Shown: positions 46,861 to 58,670 of the stretch, in pieces
How positions within the stretch are numbered: position 1 is the first letter of the stretch
Layout of the letters: every line of letters begins with the position of its first letter
Assembly (NCBI RefSeq): GCF_004328665.1
Contig: NZ_CP019770.1
Coordinates: forward strand, 186,001-250,000
DNA from: Pseudoalteromonas sp. DL-6
Lineage (GTDB): Bacteria > Pseudomonadota > Gammaproteobacteria > Enterobacterales > Alteromonadaceae
DNA length: 64,000 nucleotides
Direction: 5' to 3'
The notes under the pieces: model-generated
What the model saw: the letters and a program-made list of their open reading frames with translations, nothing else
What the model was told of the DNA's origin: nothing
Database searches by the model: none
Translations under genes and position numbers: made by a program

Positions 46861-47123
46861 GGGCCTGTTGACCTTTCAAGGTTAAATTTACAGCAGTCTT
46901 TTTGGTATTTAGGCAAGGCAGAGCCTATGTAGTGTGGTTATTCCCCATAAATAGGCGATAACGTAGCATCAATGCCAAATAGGCACTGCCCAAAGGGTTC
47001 TGCCTAGGGTCTATTGACTCTTTGTTGCTCGGTTTTTACTTAGCCCACTAGGTCACAAACCTCGCGCCGCGATTAAATAGCCCCTAGTTTGAATAAATTT
47101 TAATCCGCAAGATCAACAGGCCC
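46861..47123. mobile_element. MITE-like element with GGGCCTGTTGA terminal inverted repeats
   Basis: The 263 bp element has no coding capacity. Its left end is GGGCCTGTTGACCTT, and its right end is the inverse of GGGCCTGTTGATCTT; weaker matching (TTAAA-TTT) continues to about 29 bp. A third copy of the end, GGGTCTATTGAC, lies inside at 47008-47019 in the left-end orientation. No clear target duplication is visible. The right end lies inside glpD and supplies its last codons and stop. I infer mobilisation by a transposase elsewhere in the genome. Confidence 0.8.
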
Positions 47124-48603
47124 TAGTCAAATATTGCCCCAAGGCAATGACTTGTTTTTCAGTAAAGCGTAGTCCGAGCTTAGTTCTGCGCCACAATATA
47201 TCTGCGCTGTTTTTTGCCCATTCATGGTTAACTAAGTAATCAACTTCTTGTGCATATAAGCCATGGCCAAAGTGATAACCTAAATCGCCGATTGCTTGGC
47301 TTTTACCCAATAATTGAAAACTAAGCGTGCCATAGCTGCGAGCCATACGTTTTAAGGTGTCGGTTGGCAGCCAAGGATAGCTGCTTTCTAACTGAGCGAT
47401 AAGGTATGCTTGGTTACTAAAGTCGCCGCCTGGTAAAGGGGTGTTTTTCGTCCACGAGCCACTCATTTTTGGGTAAAAAGGCGCTAACTTATTGACGGCA
47501 TTTTCTGCAAGCTTTCTATAAGTGGTAATTTTGCCACCAAACACACTTAATAATGGAGCATGATCAGCCTCATTATTTAATATCAGTTTGTAATCGCGGG
47601 TGACTGCTTGGGCATCTGTTGATTTGTCATCTAACAGCGGGCGCACGCCACTAAACGTGTGCACAATATCCGCTTCGCTTATTGGCTTTTTAAAGTAATG
47701 ATTAGTAATACTGATCAGGTACTCGATTTCTTGCTCACTAATTTTTACATCAGTAATATCGCCGGTGTACTCTTCATCCGTGGTGCCAATCAGTGAGTAA
47801 TCTTGCTCATAAGGAATCACAAATACAATACGGTTATCTTCATTTTGTAAAATATAGGCAACTGGCTGGCTATGAATTCGAGGCACCACAATGTGACTGC
47901 CTTTTACAAGACGAACAGTATGTGGTGTGGGCTGGGTAAATACATCTTCAAATAATGATGCTACCCAAGGGCCTGCAGCATTCACAATACTTTTAGCCTT
48001 AATGTTTAGGTGTTGTTTGCTGGCTTGCTGCTCTAAAATCACATCCCAATAGTCTGCGTTACGGATGGCTTTAATACAGCGCGTGCGTGTTGCAATGGTG
48101 GCACCCAAATTATGCGCTGCTTGTGCGTTTAAAATCACTAAACGTGCGTCATCAACCCAGCCGTCTGCGTATTCAAAGCCTTGGATAATGCTGCTGTTAA
48201 GAACACTATCGCTGTTAAACTCAATCGCCTTTGAAGCGTGTAAAGTATTACGCTTGGCTAGGTGGTCGTAAATAAATAACCCAACACGAATCATCCATGG
48301 CGAACGCAAATGTGCTTGGTGCGGCAGTCGAAAAGACAGTGGCCACATAATATGCGGTGCTTTTTTTAACAGTACTTCACGCTCACGCAAGGCCTCTCTT
48401 ACCAATCTAAATTGATAGTTCTCTAAATAGCGAAGCCCGCCATGAATAAGTTTGCTGCTATTAGAAGAGGTAGCAGAGGCTAAATCGTTCTGCTCACATA
48501 AGAGTACTTTTAAGCCACGACCACTAGCATCGGCTGCAATGCCAGCGCCATTAATACCGCCGCCAATAATGAGTAAGTCATATTCGTTATCGTGTACGCT
48601 CAT
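47113..48603 (-). CDS. glpD: Aerobic glycerol-3-phosphate dehydrogenase
   Basis: GlpD oxidises glycerol-3-phosphate to dihydroxyacetone phosphate and passes electrons to the quinone pool at the inner membrane. The 496-residue product has the FAD motif GGGINGAGIA (14-23), SSKLIHGGLRYLE and GGKITTYRKLAENA. After WRRTKLG the C-terminus is about eight residues shorter than in E. coli, and its last codons (ACT AGG GCC TGT TGA) run into the terminal repeat of the MITE-like element, which provides the stop. The fold is probably intact. It follows glpK after 6 bases. Confidence 0.95.
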   Translation of the reverse strand: MSVHDNEYDLLIIGGGINGAGIAADASGRGLKVLLCEQNDLASATSSNSSKLIHGGLRYLENYQFRLVREALREREVLLKKAPHIMWPLSFRLPHQAHLRSPWMIRVGLFIYDHLAKRNTLHASKAIEFNSDSVLNSSIIQGFEYADGWVDDARLVILNAQAAHNLGATIATRTRCIKAIRNADYWDVILEQQASKQHLNIKAKSIVNAAGPWVASLFEDVFTQPTPHTVRLVKGSHIVVPRIHSQPVAYILQNEDNRIVFVIPYEQDYSLIGTTDEEYTGDITDVKISEQEIEYLISITNHYFKKPISEADIVHTFSGVRPLLDDKSTDAQAVTRDYKLILNNEADHAPLLSVFGGKITTYRKLAENAVNKLAPFYPKMSGSWTKNTPLPGGDFSNQAYLIAQLESSYPWLPTDTLKRMARSYGTLSFQLLGKSQAIGDLGYHFGHGLYAQEVDYLVNHEWAKNSADILWRRTKLGLRFTEKQVIALGQYLTRAC

Positions 48604-48609
48604 AGATTC

Positions 48610-50115
48610 TTAGTCACTCTCGTCGTCAGTGCTATTAGAAAGTCTAACTTGTGCAATGCAATGTAGCCACTTTGCATATAAATCGTTGCGCTCTTCACTG
48701 CTCATGGTGGGTTCAAAGCGACGATCGCTTTTCCACATGCTGGCAAGCTGCGCCGTTGATTTATAAACCCCAGTTTGTAGGCCTGCTAAGTAGGCAACCC
48801 CCAATGAAGTGGTTTCAGTTAAGGTTGGGCGCTCAACACTGGCACCTAAAATGTTAGCTAAAAATGCCATGGCCCAATTATTGTTTGCCATGCCGCCATC
48901 AACTCTTAAAATACCAGGACGAAGCCCGTCACCCTCCATAGCTTTTTGTAAATCTTTGGTTTGATAACCCACTGACTGTAAGGCGGCTGCCACAATGGTG
49001 CTAATGCCTGAGTCTCGGGTTAGGCCTAAAATAGCACCTCTTGCATTTGCATCCCAATAGGGCGCACCTAAGCCGGTAAACGAGGGGACTAAAAACACCC
49101 CATGATCTAAAGGAACATCTTTGACAAGCGCTTCACTTTCTCCCGCGTTTTCTAATAACTTTAAGCCTTCTACTATCCATTGCATGGTGGCACCTGCCAT
49201 AAAAATGCTGCCTTCAATCGCATAGGTGGGTTTGCCGTTGAGCCGATATGCAAGAGTGGTTAATAACCGGTTATTTGACTTAAGCGCTTTTTCACCAGTG
49301 TTAAGCATTAAAAAGCAGCCCGTACCGTAGGTACTTTTTGCCATACCTTCTTCAAAACAGGCTTGACCAATTAAAGCGGCTTGCTGATCGCCAGCAATAC
49401 CACAAATAGGAATTTCACCACCGAACAACTCGCTGCTTGTCATTCCAAAATCAGCCGCTGAGTCCATTACCTCAGGTAACATAGTCAGTGGAATATCAAA
49501 TAAAGCCAGCAACTCTTCATCCCAGCATTGCTGATGAATATTAAACAGTAAAGTTCGTGAGGCATTGGTGGCATCGGTTTTATGAGCTTTCCCGTTAGTG
49601 AGTTGCCATAGTAGGTAACTATCAACAGTGCCAAAGGCCAGTTCACCTTCGTGTGCTTGCTCTTTGGCGCCGGTGACGTTATCTAAAATCCAACGGATTT
49701 TGGTTGCAGAAAAGTAAGGGTCGAGTACTAAACCGGTTTTATCATTCACCATTTGTGTATGTCCAGCATGACGTAAACTATCGCAATATTCACTGGTACG
49801 TCGATCTTGCCACACGATCGCGTTATAAATAGGTTGCCCAGTTTTTTTATTCCACACTAAAGTGGTCTCTCGCTGATTAGCAATGCCGATGGCAATTATA
49901 TCGGCGGCAGTCACTCGTTGCTGCGCTAAGAGGTTTTTAACGCTGGTTAATACAGTTTGCCAAATATCTACAGGATCGTGTTCAACCCAACCATTTTTTA
50001 CAAAATGCTGAGGGAAGGTTTGTTGAGCACTCCCTATCACCTGTGCATCTTTGCTATATAAAATAGCCCGAGAGCTTGTTGTTCCTTGATCAATCGAGAG
50101 TAAGTATTTAGCCAT
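48610..50115 (-). CDS. glpK: Glycerol kinase
   Basis: GlpK phosphorylates glycerol to glycerol-3-phosphate. The 501-residue product begins [20 protein letters not shown] and has [24 protein letters not shown] and [20 protein letters not shown], the FGGY kinase signatures. Length equals E. coli GlpK (502). It is upstream of glpD with a 6-base gap. No glpF or glpR is adjacent. A TAAAGA/TCTTTA dyad lies about 30 bases before the start, but no GlpR site is recognised. Confidence 0.97.
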   Translation of the reverse strand: MAKYLLSIDQGTTSSRAILYSKDAQVIGSAQQTFPQHFVKNGWVEHDPVDIWQTVLTSVKNLLAQQRVTAADIIAIGIANQRETTLVWNKKTGQPIYNAIVWQDRRTSEYCDSLRHAGHTQMVNDKTGLVLDPYFSATKIRWILDNVTGAKEQAHEGELAFGTVDSYLLWQLTNGKAHKTDATNASRTLLFNIHQQCWDEELLALFDIPLTMLPEVMDSAADFGMTSSELFGGEIPICGIAGDQQAALIGQACFEEGMAKSTYGTGCFLMLNTGEKALKSNNRLLTTLAYRLNGKPTYAIEGSIFMAGATMQWIVEGLKLLENAGESEALVKDVPLDHGVFLVPSFTGLGAPYWDANARGAILGLTRDSGISTIVAAALQSVGYQTKDLQKAMEGDGLRPGILRVDGGMANNNWAMAFLANILGASVERPTLTETTSLGVAYLAGLQTGVYKSTAQLASMWKSDRRFEPTMSSEERNDLYAKWLHCIAQVRLSNSTDDESD

Positions 50116-50283
50116 AAAAAATAACGTTGTTTAATTTAGATAAAGATAGCTTGTCTTTAAGCTAAGTAAATAGCAATGCTTTTGCACCATGATGGTTAAA
50201 GTTATGATTAGCATAGGGTAGGAAAGGGGAAATGAAAATTTAATTTTGGCGGCTATTACTTAATAGACGCCAAATAATAGCAA

Positions 50284-50526
50284 TTAATTAGCAGCCGTTA
50301 ATTGTTGATGTAACCAATCTTTCAATATCATTCTGTCATGCTTTAGCTGCTGCATAGCGTCGTCATCGATAGGTGAGTCTTGTAGCTCAAGTACCCGAAT
50401 TTCTTTATCGATTTCATTATATTGTTTTGCTTTGGTTGCAAAGTTTTCATCATTTGCATTGAGTTTTGCAATAGTTTGCGTGTAATCAGGAAAGTCTTTA
50501 GTTAATGAATGGTCTTCGCCTAACAT
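50284..50526 (-). CDS. YdcH-family protein (DUF465)
   Basis: The 80-residue helical product matches the DUF465/YdcH pattern: EDHSLTKDFPDY, a middle KQYNEIDKEIRVLE and the closing LKHDRMILKDWLHQQL. The family has no established function. AAGGAG lies 5 bases before the ATG. It is monocistronic between glpK and the divergent pabA. Confidence 0.85.
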   Translation of the reverse strand: MLGEDHSLTKDFPDYTQTIAKLNANDENFATKAKQYNEIDKEIRVLELQDSPIDDDAMQQLKHDRMILKDWLHQQLTAAN

Positions 50527-50767
50527 AGGTTACTCCTTGCTTATACGTATTTAATACTCTGTTGAATAATGCAGGTCACTTTATTTATAGATAGTCTGTG
50601 ACTGCCCAATTACTCATACAATAGAGCTTGGGCTGATTTAAAATAAATCAACCATTGCTGATTGTAAGTCGGCTATTTGTATTTGCTGGGCTGCAAAACA
50701 CTGACACCTGCAAAGCCTTCAGTTAGAATATGCCTGCAATTCCTAATTACTTTGAGTACTCTATTAC

Positions 50768-51349
50768 ATGCTTTTAATGATCGATAACTACGATTCGTTT
50801 ACCTACAATTTGGTACAGTATTTTCAACGATTAGATCAAGAAGTGTTGGTAAAACGTAACGACCAAATAACACTGAGCGAAATTAAACAGTTAAACCCCG
50901 ATCACATTGTTATTTCTCCAGGCCCTAAAAGCCCTAATGAGGCTGGGGTTTCGTTATCTGTGGTGGAGCAATTTAAAGGAACTTATCCTATATTAGGTAT
51001 TTGCCTAGGGCATCAAACGATTGCTCAGGTACTCGGCGGGAAAGTAGTGCGAGCTAAACAGGTGATGCATGGCAAAACATCGCCAATATATCATCAGCAT
51101 CAAGGTATGTTTAAAGGTTTACCTAACCCGCTGACAGTGTGCCGCTACCATTCTTTAATTGTTGAAGCACACTCATTGCCTAAAGCGCTAGAAGTCACAG
51201 CGTGGACTCAAAGCAACACTGGGCAGCGTGATGAAATTATGGGATTATTACATAACGAGCTCGCGCTCGAAGGCGTGCAATTTCATCCTGAAGCAATTTT
51301 GACAGAGCAAGGCTTAGCTTTACTTGATAACTTTTTAACACGCTTCTAG
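50768..51349 (+). CDS. pabA: Aminodeoxychorismate synthase glutamine amidotransferase subunit
   Basis: PabA releases ammonia from glutamine for 4-amino-4-deoxychorismate synthesis in the folate pathway. The 193-residue class I amidotransferase has the nucleophile Cys79 (GICLGHQ) and the His-Glu pair near the C-terminus (VQFHPEAIL), with [15 protein letters not shown] at the start. It could also be read as a TrpG; the absence of trp genes nearby and its place ahead of the argD/astC gene favour pabA. Confidence 0.9.
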   Translation: MLLMIDNYDSFTYNLVQYFQRLDQEVLVKRNDQITLSEIKQLNPDHIVISPGPKSPNEAGVSLSVVEQFKGTYPILGICLGHQTIAQVLGGKVVRAKQVMHGKTSPIYHQHQGMFKGLPNPLTVCRYHSLIVEAHSLPKALEVTAWTQSNTGQRDEIMGLLHNELALEGVQFHPEAILTEQGLALLDNFLTRF

Positions 51350-51393
51350 GCTTATACCTGCAAGCTATTTACTTTTTCCCTAAGATAGAGCTT

Positions 51394-52554
51394 ATGACCG
51401 ACACATTGCAGCAACAGCGTATTGTTAACGTGCTACATCAACGAGCGCATGATTTGCTACTGGGTCATAGTTTTGCCAACCAGCAAATAGGCTTTATTCA
51501 TACCTTAGATCTCAATGATGGTAAACCGGTTAAAAATCGTACCTTATTAGAAGTCGAAGTGGCTGCGCAGCAAAAGCGTCAACAAAAAAGCACTTCACAT
51601 CAAAAGTTGCAGGCAAAAACCAGTCAAAAATTACATACGGTTATTGAGACCGTGATGGCCAAGCGCCTTGAAGACATAGACTCTGTTATTAAAGACACTA
51701 TTGGCATAGATGACAATGTGCCCGCGATACTTGATATTCTTGCAACTCGTGCGGCATCGGTTGGTCGTTTAGAGCCGTTAATTAACGACTTAAATTGGCT
51801 TGGACGAGAGTTGGTTACCTTAGTTAATTTACCTTTTTATCGTAAGCAACGCAGTAAAAGTACCTCAGTCAAAGTAGACACCCCAGCACTGGCATTACGC
51901 TACGTCGGTTTAGATAACTTACAACTGGTAGTGCCTACTTTTTGTGTGCGTCACTGGATGCCACACAGCACAGCACCATTTCCGCTATTAAAGCGCAGAT
52001 TAAAAGACAACACCATGTCCTGTGCCATTGCGGCGCAAACGCTTGCTCAACTTAATGGGGTAAACCCCATGCATGCATTTACCCTGGGCATGTTACTGAA
52101 TGTGGGGCAAATTGCTTTAGTACGTTTATATTTAAAAGTGTTTGATCAGGTATGGCAACGCAAAGTACAGCGTGCTCGTGAAGAAGGTGACAAAAACCTA
52201 CATACCGCGTTATTGGAGTTAAAGCCCGACCCGCTATTTTTAACGACACTGCTGAATGAAAAATCATTGCTTGTTAGCGCTAAGGTGATTGAGAGCATGT
52301 CATTTAAATATTTGCCGTTTGACAGTGTTATGCAGCAGTTAGTGAATGGAGTAGCAAAGGGCGATAGTTTATTGCCATTAGCGCAAGTAATTTTAAAAGC
52401 GCGTTGTTACTCTCAATACTTAAATTTAAAAGAGCACCAGCTTATTGAAGACGATGAATTACAAAGCTGGTTTAGCTATTATCAGTTCACTAAAAAAGAG
52501 TTAGATATCTTACAAACGGGCAATTTTACTAATTTGGCACTGCAAATTGATTAA
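51394..52554 (+). CDS. HDOD-domain protein
   Basis: The 386-residue product has an HDOD core (about residues 120-330): INDLNWLGRELVTLVNLPF, ALRYVGLDNLQLVVPTF and FTLGMLLNVGQIALVRLY. HDOD proteins are HD-like regulators that have usually lost the metal-binding His/Asp, as seems true here. A basic Gln/Lys-rich segment occupies about 60-80. It follows pabA by 44 bases. The target is not known; signalling or stress roles are common in the family. Confidence 0.75.
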   Translation: MTDTLQQQRIVNVLHQRAHDLLLGHSFANQQIGFIHTLDLNDGKPVKNRTLLEVEVAAQQKRQQKSTSHQKLQAKTSQKLHTVIETVMAKRLEDIDSVIKDTIGIDDNVPAILDILATRAASVGRLEPLINDLNWLGRELVTLVNLPFYRKQRSKSTSVKVDTPALALRYVGLDNLQLVVPTFCVRHWMPHSTAPFPLLKRRLKDNTMSCAIAAQTLAQLNGVNPMHAFTLGMLLNVGQIALVRLYLKVFDQVWQRKVQRAREEGDKNLHTALLELKPDPLFLTTLLNEKSLLVSAKVIESMSFKYLPFDSVMQQLVNGVAKGDSLLPLAQVILKARCYSQYLNLKEHQLIEDDELQSWFSYYQFTKKELDILQTGNFTNLALQID

Positions 52555-54129
<1,575 letters not shown>

Positions 54130-54214
54130 TCGCTAATTTAACTTCTCTAAGGGCAAACATTGTTTGCCCTTGCAGTTCCTATTTACCGTTATATATAAGG
54201 GAGTAAGCGGATTC

Positions 54215-55231
54215 ATGATGATCCTTCGCCCAATCCAAAAAAGTGATTATGCAGCTTTAGTAACCATCGCCGACGAGTCGGGACATGGCTTTACTTCTTT
54301 ACCTAATAACGAAGAGTTATTACAAAAGAAGATTGCACATTCTGTTAATTCATTTACAAAAACCACGTCACAACCCGGTGATGAAGGGTACTTATTTGTA
54401 CTTGAAGACACTGAAACTGGCGAAGTAGTTGGTACTTCAGGTATTGAAGCGGCAGTTGGCTTAGATGACGCATTTTATCATTACCATTTGAGTAAAGTGA
54501 TTCACTCTTCGCGCACGCTAGATGTATATAAAGCGGTAGATATTCTCACCCTTTGTAACGACTACACTGGGGCTACAGAGCTGTGTACGCTGTTTTTAAA
54601 AGACGGCTATCGTAAAAATTGTAACGGTAAGCTGCTTTCAAAAGCACGCTTTATGTTTATAAAACAACACCAGCAACGCTTTGCACAAACCGTTATCGCA
54701 GAAATGCGTGGCGTATCTGACGAAAACGGCAGTAGCCCATTTTGGCAATGGCTTGAAGAACACTTTTTCTCAATGGATTTCCCAACGGCAGATTACCTAA
54801 CGGGAATCGGGCAAAAAGTGTTTATTGCGGAGTTAATGCCTAAATACCCAATTTACGTCAATTTATTGAGTAAAGAAGCGCAAGCGGTTATTGGTCAAGT
54901 ACACGATAATACGCGCCCAGCTATTCAGTTATTAAAAAGCGAAGGCTTTACCTTTAATGGTTACGTTGACATTTTTGATGCGGGTCCAACCGTTGAAGCA
55001 AAAGTAGATAACATTGCCACCGTTCGTAATGCACAAAACTTTAGTGTTGAAATTGGCGAGATGACAGGCGATACCATGGTATTACTAGCCAATGATAAGC
55101 TTGAAGACTTTAGAGCAACCGTAGCGCCAATGGCATTTGATTCGCGTTCTAATAGCCTGGTGCTTACGCAAGAACTTGCTGATGCATTACATTTAAAATC
55201 GGGCGATTTTGTTACTGCTACCCCAGTTTAA
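54215..55231 (+). CDS. astA: Arginine N-succinyltransferase
   Basis: AstA transfers succinyl from succinyl-CoA to arginine, the first step of the AST pathway. The start at 54215 (MMILRPIQKSDYAALV) matches the E. coli N-terminus MMVIRP and has AGCGGA just upstream; the frame extends to 54164 without support. The 338-residue product shows GFTSLP, VHASK-like IHSSRTLDVY, MDFPTADYLTG and IAELMPKYPIY. It is between astC and astD. Confidence 0.95.
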   Translation: MMILRPIQKSDYAALVTIADESGHGFTSLPNNEELLQKKIAHSVNSFTKTTSQPGDEGYLFVLEDTETGEVVGTSGIEAAVGLDDAFYHYHLSKVIHSSRTLDVYKAVDILTLCNDYTGATELCTLFLKDGYRKNCNGKLLSKARFMFIKQHQQRFAQTVIAEMRGVSDENGSSPFWQWLEEHFFSMDFPTADYLTGIGQKVFIAELMPKYPIYVNLLSKEAQAVIGQVHDNTRPAIQLLKSEGFTFNGYVDIFDAGPTVEAKVDNIATVRNAQNFSVEIGEMTGDTMVLLANDKLEDFRATVAPMAFDSRSNSLVLTQELADALHLKSGDFVTATPV

Positions 55232-55246
55232 TTTAGGAGAAAGTAT

Positions 55247-56716
55247 ATGACTCATCCTGCACAATTTATTAATGGTCAATGGTCACAAGGCCAAGGCACA
55301 GAATTTAATTCAGTTAACCCTGCAAATAACGACGTTATTTGGCAGGCATCAGCTGCAAGCGCAGAGCAAGTAGATAGCGCTGTAGCATCAGCACGTGAAG
55401 CATTTTATAGCTGGGCTGATAAAAGCTTTAGTGAGCGTTTAGAAATTGTAAAAACCTTTGCTGCAACATTAAAAGAGCACAGTGAAGAGCTAGCGGTTGC
55501 TATTGCACAAGAAACAGGTAAACCACTTTGGGAAACACGTACTGAAGCGGGCGCTATGGTAGGTAAAATTGCCATTGCTGAAAAAGCATTTTTAGATCGT
55601 ACAGGTGATGTTGAAAACGCCATGCCGCAAGGTCGTGCGATGATCCGTCATAAGCCACATGGTGTTGTTGCTGTATTTGGTCCTTATAACTTCCCTGGGC
55701 ACTTACCAAATGGCCACATTGTACCTGCACTTTTAGCTGGTAATACTGTGGTATTTAAACCCTCTGAACTTACACCTATGGTGGCTGAGCTAACCCTTAA
55801 ACTATGGGAAAAAGCCGGTTTACCAGCAGGGGTTATTAACTTAGTACAAGGTGAAGTAGAAACAGGTAAAGCATTGGCGTCACACAAAGGCATTGATGGT
55901 TTATTCTTTACTGGGTCTTCACGTACGGGTCATATTTTACATGAACAGTTCGCAGGTCAACCAGGCAAGATTTTAGCGCTTGAAATGGGTGGTAATAATC
56001 CGCTAATCGTTAAAGATGCAGAAGATACCCTCGCTGTAGTGCATGATATTGTGCAGTCTGCGTTTATCTCAAGCGGCCAACGTTGTACATGTGCGCGTAA
56101 ACTATTTTTACCAACCGGCGCTAAAGGCGATGAAATTTTAGCGCGCTTAATTACAGCGACTAAAGCAATTAAAGTTGGTAACTACGACGATGCTGACCAA
56201 CCATTTATGGGCTCAATGATATCAGCGGCCGCTGCGGCTGGTATGGTTAAAGCACAAGATGAGTTAAAAGCCATGGGTGGAGAAGTATTAGTTGAGCTTG
56301 AGCACACAGCAAATACAGGTTTTGTTACACCGGGTATTATTGAGTGTACAAATATTAATGACTTCCCAGATGAAGAGCATTTTGGTCCACTTTTAAAAGT
56401 ATTCCGCTTTGACGATTTTGACCAAGCGATTGATAAAGCAAACGACACTAGCTTTGGTTTATCAGCAGGTTTACTAAGTGATAACCAAGCTGATTACGAT
56501 CATTTCTTACGTCGTATTCGTGCGGGTATTGTTAACTGGAACCGCCCAATTACAGGTGCTTCAAGTGCTGCACCGTTTGGTGGTATTGGTGCCTCAGGTA
56601 ATCACAGAGCAAGCGCTTATTACGCTGCCGATTACTGTGCATACCCTGTTGCGTCTGTGGAACTTGAAAAAGTAACCATGCCGGCAACATTAAGCCCAGG
56701 CTTAAAAATAGATTAA
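55247..56716 (+). CDS. astD: N-succinylglutamate 5-semialdehyde dehydrogenase
   Basis: AstD oxidises succinylglutamate semialdehyde with NAD+, the fourth AST step. The 489-residue aldehyde dehydrogenase has the catalytic Cys280 ([13 protein letters not shown]), the glutamate motif [10 protein letters not shown] and the NAD-binding FTGSSRTG. E. coli AstD has 492 residues. It starts 15 bases after astA with TAGGAGA as ribosome binding site. astB and astE, which complete the pathway, are not in this window. Confidence 0.96.
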   Translation: MTHPAQFINGQWSQGQGTEFNSVNPANNDVIWQASAASAEQVDSAVASAREAFYSWADKSFSERLEIVKTFAATLKEHSEELAVAIAQETGKPLWETRTEAGAMVGKIAIAEKAFLDRTGDVENAMPQGRAMIRHKPHGVVAVFGPYNFPGHLPNGHIVPALLAGNTVVFKPSELTPMVAELTLKLWEKAGLPAGVINLVQGEVETGKALASHKGIDGLFFTGSSRTGHILHEQFAGQPGKILALEMGGNNPLIVKDAEDTLAVVHDIVQSAFISSGQRCTCARKLFLPTGAKGDEILARLITATKAIKVGNYDDADQPFMGSMISAAAAAGMVKAQDELKAMGGEVLVELEHTANTGFVTPGIIECTNINDFPDEEHFGPLLKVFRFDDFDQAIDKANDTSFGLSAGLLSDNQADYDHFLRRIRAGIVNWNRPITGASSAAPFGGIGASGNHRASAYYAADYCAYPVASVELEKVTMPATLSPGLKID

Positions 56717-56752
56717 GTACTCTGAACATTAGTTAAGTACGACTTAATTAGT

Positions 56753-56781
56753 ATAAAAGCAGCTTCGGCTGCTTTTTTTGT
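56753..56781 (+). terminator. Terminator of the astCAD unit
   Basis: AAAGCAGC and GCTGCTTT pair around a TTCG tetraloop, followed by seven Ts. Confidence 0.92.
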
Positions 56782-56859
56782 ATTGCAATCTCACAAAGCT
56801 AGCAATTATCAGTGCTTTCTGCTTAAATTAAGCATTAGTAATTGCGAGGTAAATAAACA

Positions 56860-57198
56860 ATGGTTTTAAACAGGCAAGGGTACGATGATTTAATAATGTA
56901 CCTAACTCAGAATTTAGCGATGTTTGAGAAACCAGGCGAAATAAAGCCCGGCGCACCAACCGTTATTGAGTTAATTGAAGATGTCATTGCCGAAAATGTG
57001 ATACTCATTTGCCAACAGCATCCTGACCTTTCTACTGAGCAACGTAGCCAAATTGTACGCGAAGTTGATGGTATTGTTTACGATTTACAAGAAGTACTTA
57101 GTAGTGTGACTTCCCACACTGTTACAGTCGAACAGCATGCTTTTATTGACGAGTTTGCTGGGCTAGTCAAAAACTTATTTGATAACGCAATTAATTAA
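56860..57198 (+). CDS. DUF3802-like protein
   Basis: The 112-residue helical product, with QRSQIVREVDGIVYDLQEVL and FIDEFAGLVKNLFD, resembles the DUF3802 family that sits downstream of astD in Shewanella and Vibrio relatives. This rests on memory of the family and was not checked by a search. No signal peptide or membrane span is present. Function is unknown. GCGAGGT lies before the start. Confidence 0.7.
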   Translation: MVLNRQGYDDLIMYLTQNLAMFEKPGEIKPGAPTVIELIEDVIAENVILICQQHPDLSTEQRSQIVREVDGIVYDLQEVLSSVTSHTVTVEQHAFIDEFAGLVKNLFDNAIN

Positions 57199-57293
57199 TA
57201 GTCCCCCTTTAAAAACCACGCTTTATTCGCTATTTAATTTTAAATACGCGTGAGTGTCTACGTGTAATGAATATAAATTATTGAGATAAAACA

Positions 57294-57707
57294 ATGCAAG
57301 CAAATGTAAAATGGGTTGAAGGTAATACGTATATAGGTCGCTCTAACAGCAACCATAATGTGGTATTTGATGCGGGTAGTGATGGAGCTGCACCGAGTCC
57401 AATGGAAATGGTACTGATGTCTGTGGGTGGTTGTTCGTCGGTTGATGTTGTTAGCATTTTAAAAAAAACCAAACAAGACTTCTCATCAGTTGATGTGCAG
57501 TTAACTGCTGAGCGAGCAGAAACAGCCCCGCGGGTGTTTACAAAAATTAATTTACACTTTGTTGTAACTGGTAATAATGTCTCTGAAAAACACTTAGAAC
57601 GAGCGGTTTCGCTTTCCGCTGAAAAGTATTGTTCTGTTGCATTAATGCTTGATAAAACAGTAGAAATTACTCATAGCCACGAAGTTGTTCAAGATCAGGG
57701 AAAATAA
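57294..57707 (+). CDS. OsmC-family protein, YhfA-like
   Basis: The 137-residue product has the OsmC fold with the two conserved redox cysteines in VGGCSSVDVV (about residue 48) and EKYCSVALML (about residue 114). Well-studied OsmC and Ohr members reduce organic hydroperoxides; the YhfA subgroup is less well defined. The gene lies 88 bases upstream of speD on the same strand. Confidence 0.87.
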   Translation: MQANVKWVEGNTYIGRSNSNHNVVFDAGSDGAAPSPMEMVLMSVGGCSSVDVVSILKKTKQDFSSVDVQLTAERAETAPRVFTKINLHFVVTGNNVSEKHLERAVSLSAEKYCSVALMLDKTVEITHSHEVVQDQGK

Positions 57708-57795
57708 CGCTTTTTCCGTGAGTGAAATTCGTATAAAATCCGCGAACTTTTCATTCTGCAGGTGCAGATTTCACTAATTTATAGGTTGGTTTATT

Positions 57796-58608
57796 ATGAA
57801 CAAACCCTTCGATAAACTTAAACTTCATGGCTTTAATAATTTAACCAAAAGCTTAAGCTTTAGTATTTACGATATTTGCTATGCAAAAACAGAGCAACAA
57901 CGTAAAGAATACATAGAATATATCGATGAGCAGTATAGTGCAGATAGACTAACCGACATTTTAGGCGATGTGGTTGATATTATTGGTGCCAATATATTAA
58001 ACGTTGCACGTCAAGATTACGAGCCACAAGGTGCCAGCGTAACTATTTTAGTTTCAGAAGAGCCGGTAGAAGAGCAGCAAAATTATGATGCTGATGAAGC
58101 GCCAGGACCATTACCTGACTCAGTGGTTGCACACCTTGATAAAAGCCATATATGCGTTCACACATACCCTGAAGCACACCCTGATGATGGCATTTGTACT
58201 TTCCGTGCGGATATTGAAGTATCAACCTGTGGCATTATTTCACCACTTAAAGCGTTAAACTTCTTAATTCATAGTCTTGAGTCTGATGTGGTAACGATTG
58301 ATTACCGTGTACGTGGCTTTACCCGTGATGTAAACGGCGTTAAACATTACATTGATCATGCAATTAACTCGATTCAAAACTTCATGACAGAAGATACCAA
58401 AGAAGCGTACCAAATGATGGACGTGAACGTGTATCAAGAAAATCTGTTCCACACCAAAATGATGTTAAAAGAAACCGACTTAAACACCTATTTATTTGGT
58501 ATTTCTACAGATGATTTGTCAGATGACGAAGAAGAAGAAATTCGTTCAAAACTGACGCGTGAAATGCAAGAAATATTCTATGGCCGTAATCTGCCAGATA
58601 CAGAATAA
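57796..58608 (+). CDS. speD: S-adenosylmethionine decarboxylase proenzyme
   Basis: SpeD makes decarboxylated SAM, the aminopropyl donor for spermidine. The 270-residue product is the E. coli-type (group 1) enzyme, with the self-cleavage site at Lys-Ser117 ([15 protein letters not shown]), where Ser117 becomes the pyruvoyl group, and [20 protein letters not shown]. The canonical partner speE is not adjacent. The spermidine-synthase-like gene at 29696 is remote and of uncertain activity. Confidence 0.96.
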   Translation: MNKPFDKLKLHGFNNLTKSLSFSIYDICYAKTEQQRKEYIEYIDEQYSADRLTDILGDVVDIIGANILNVARQDYEPQGASVTILVSEEPVEEQQNYDADEAPGPLPDSVVAHLDKSHICVHTYPEAHPDDGICTFRADIEVSTCGIISPLKALNFLIHSLESDVVTIDYRVRGFTRDVNGVKHYIDHAINSIQNFMTEDTKEAYQMMDVNVYQENLFHTKMMLKETDLNTYLFGISTDDLSDDEEEEIRSKLTREMQEIFYGRNLPDTE

Positions 58609-58624
58609 TAGCAACGCATTAAAT

Positions 58625-58654
58625 AAAAATGGCGCTCACTGAGCGCCATTTTTG
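58625..58654 (+). terminator. Terminator of speD
   Basis: AAAAATGGCGCT and AGCGCCATTTTT form a 12 bp stem around CACTG. Its symmetry may let it serve the convergent M24 peptidase gene as well. Confidence 0.9.
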
Positions 58655-58670
58655 TATGTGTTGTTTAATG

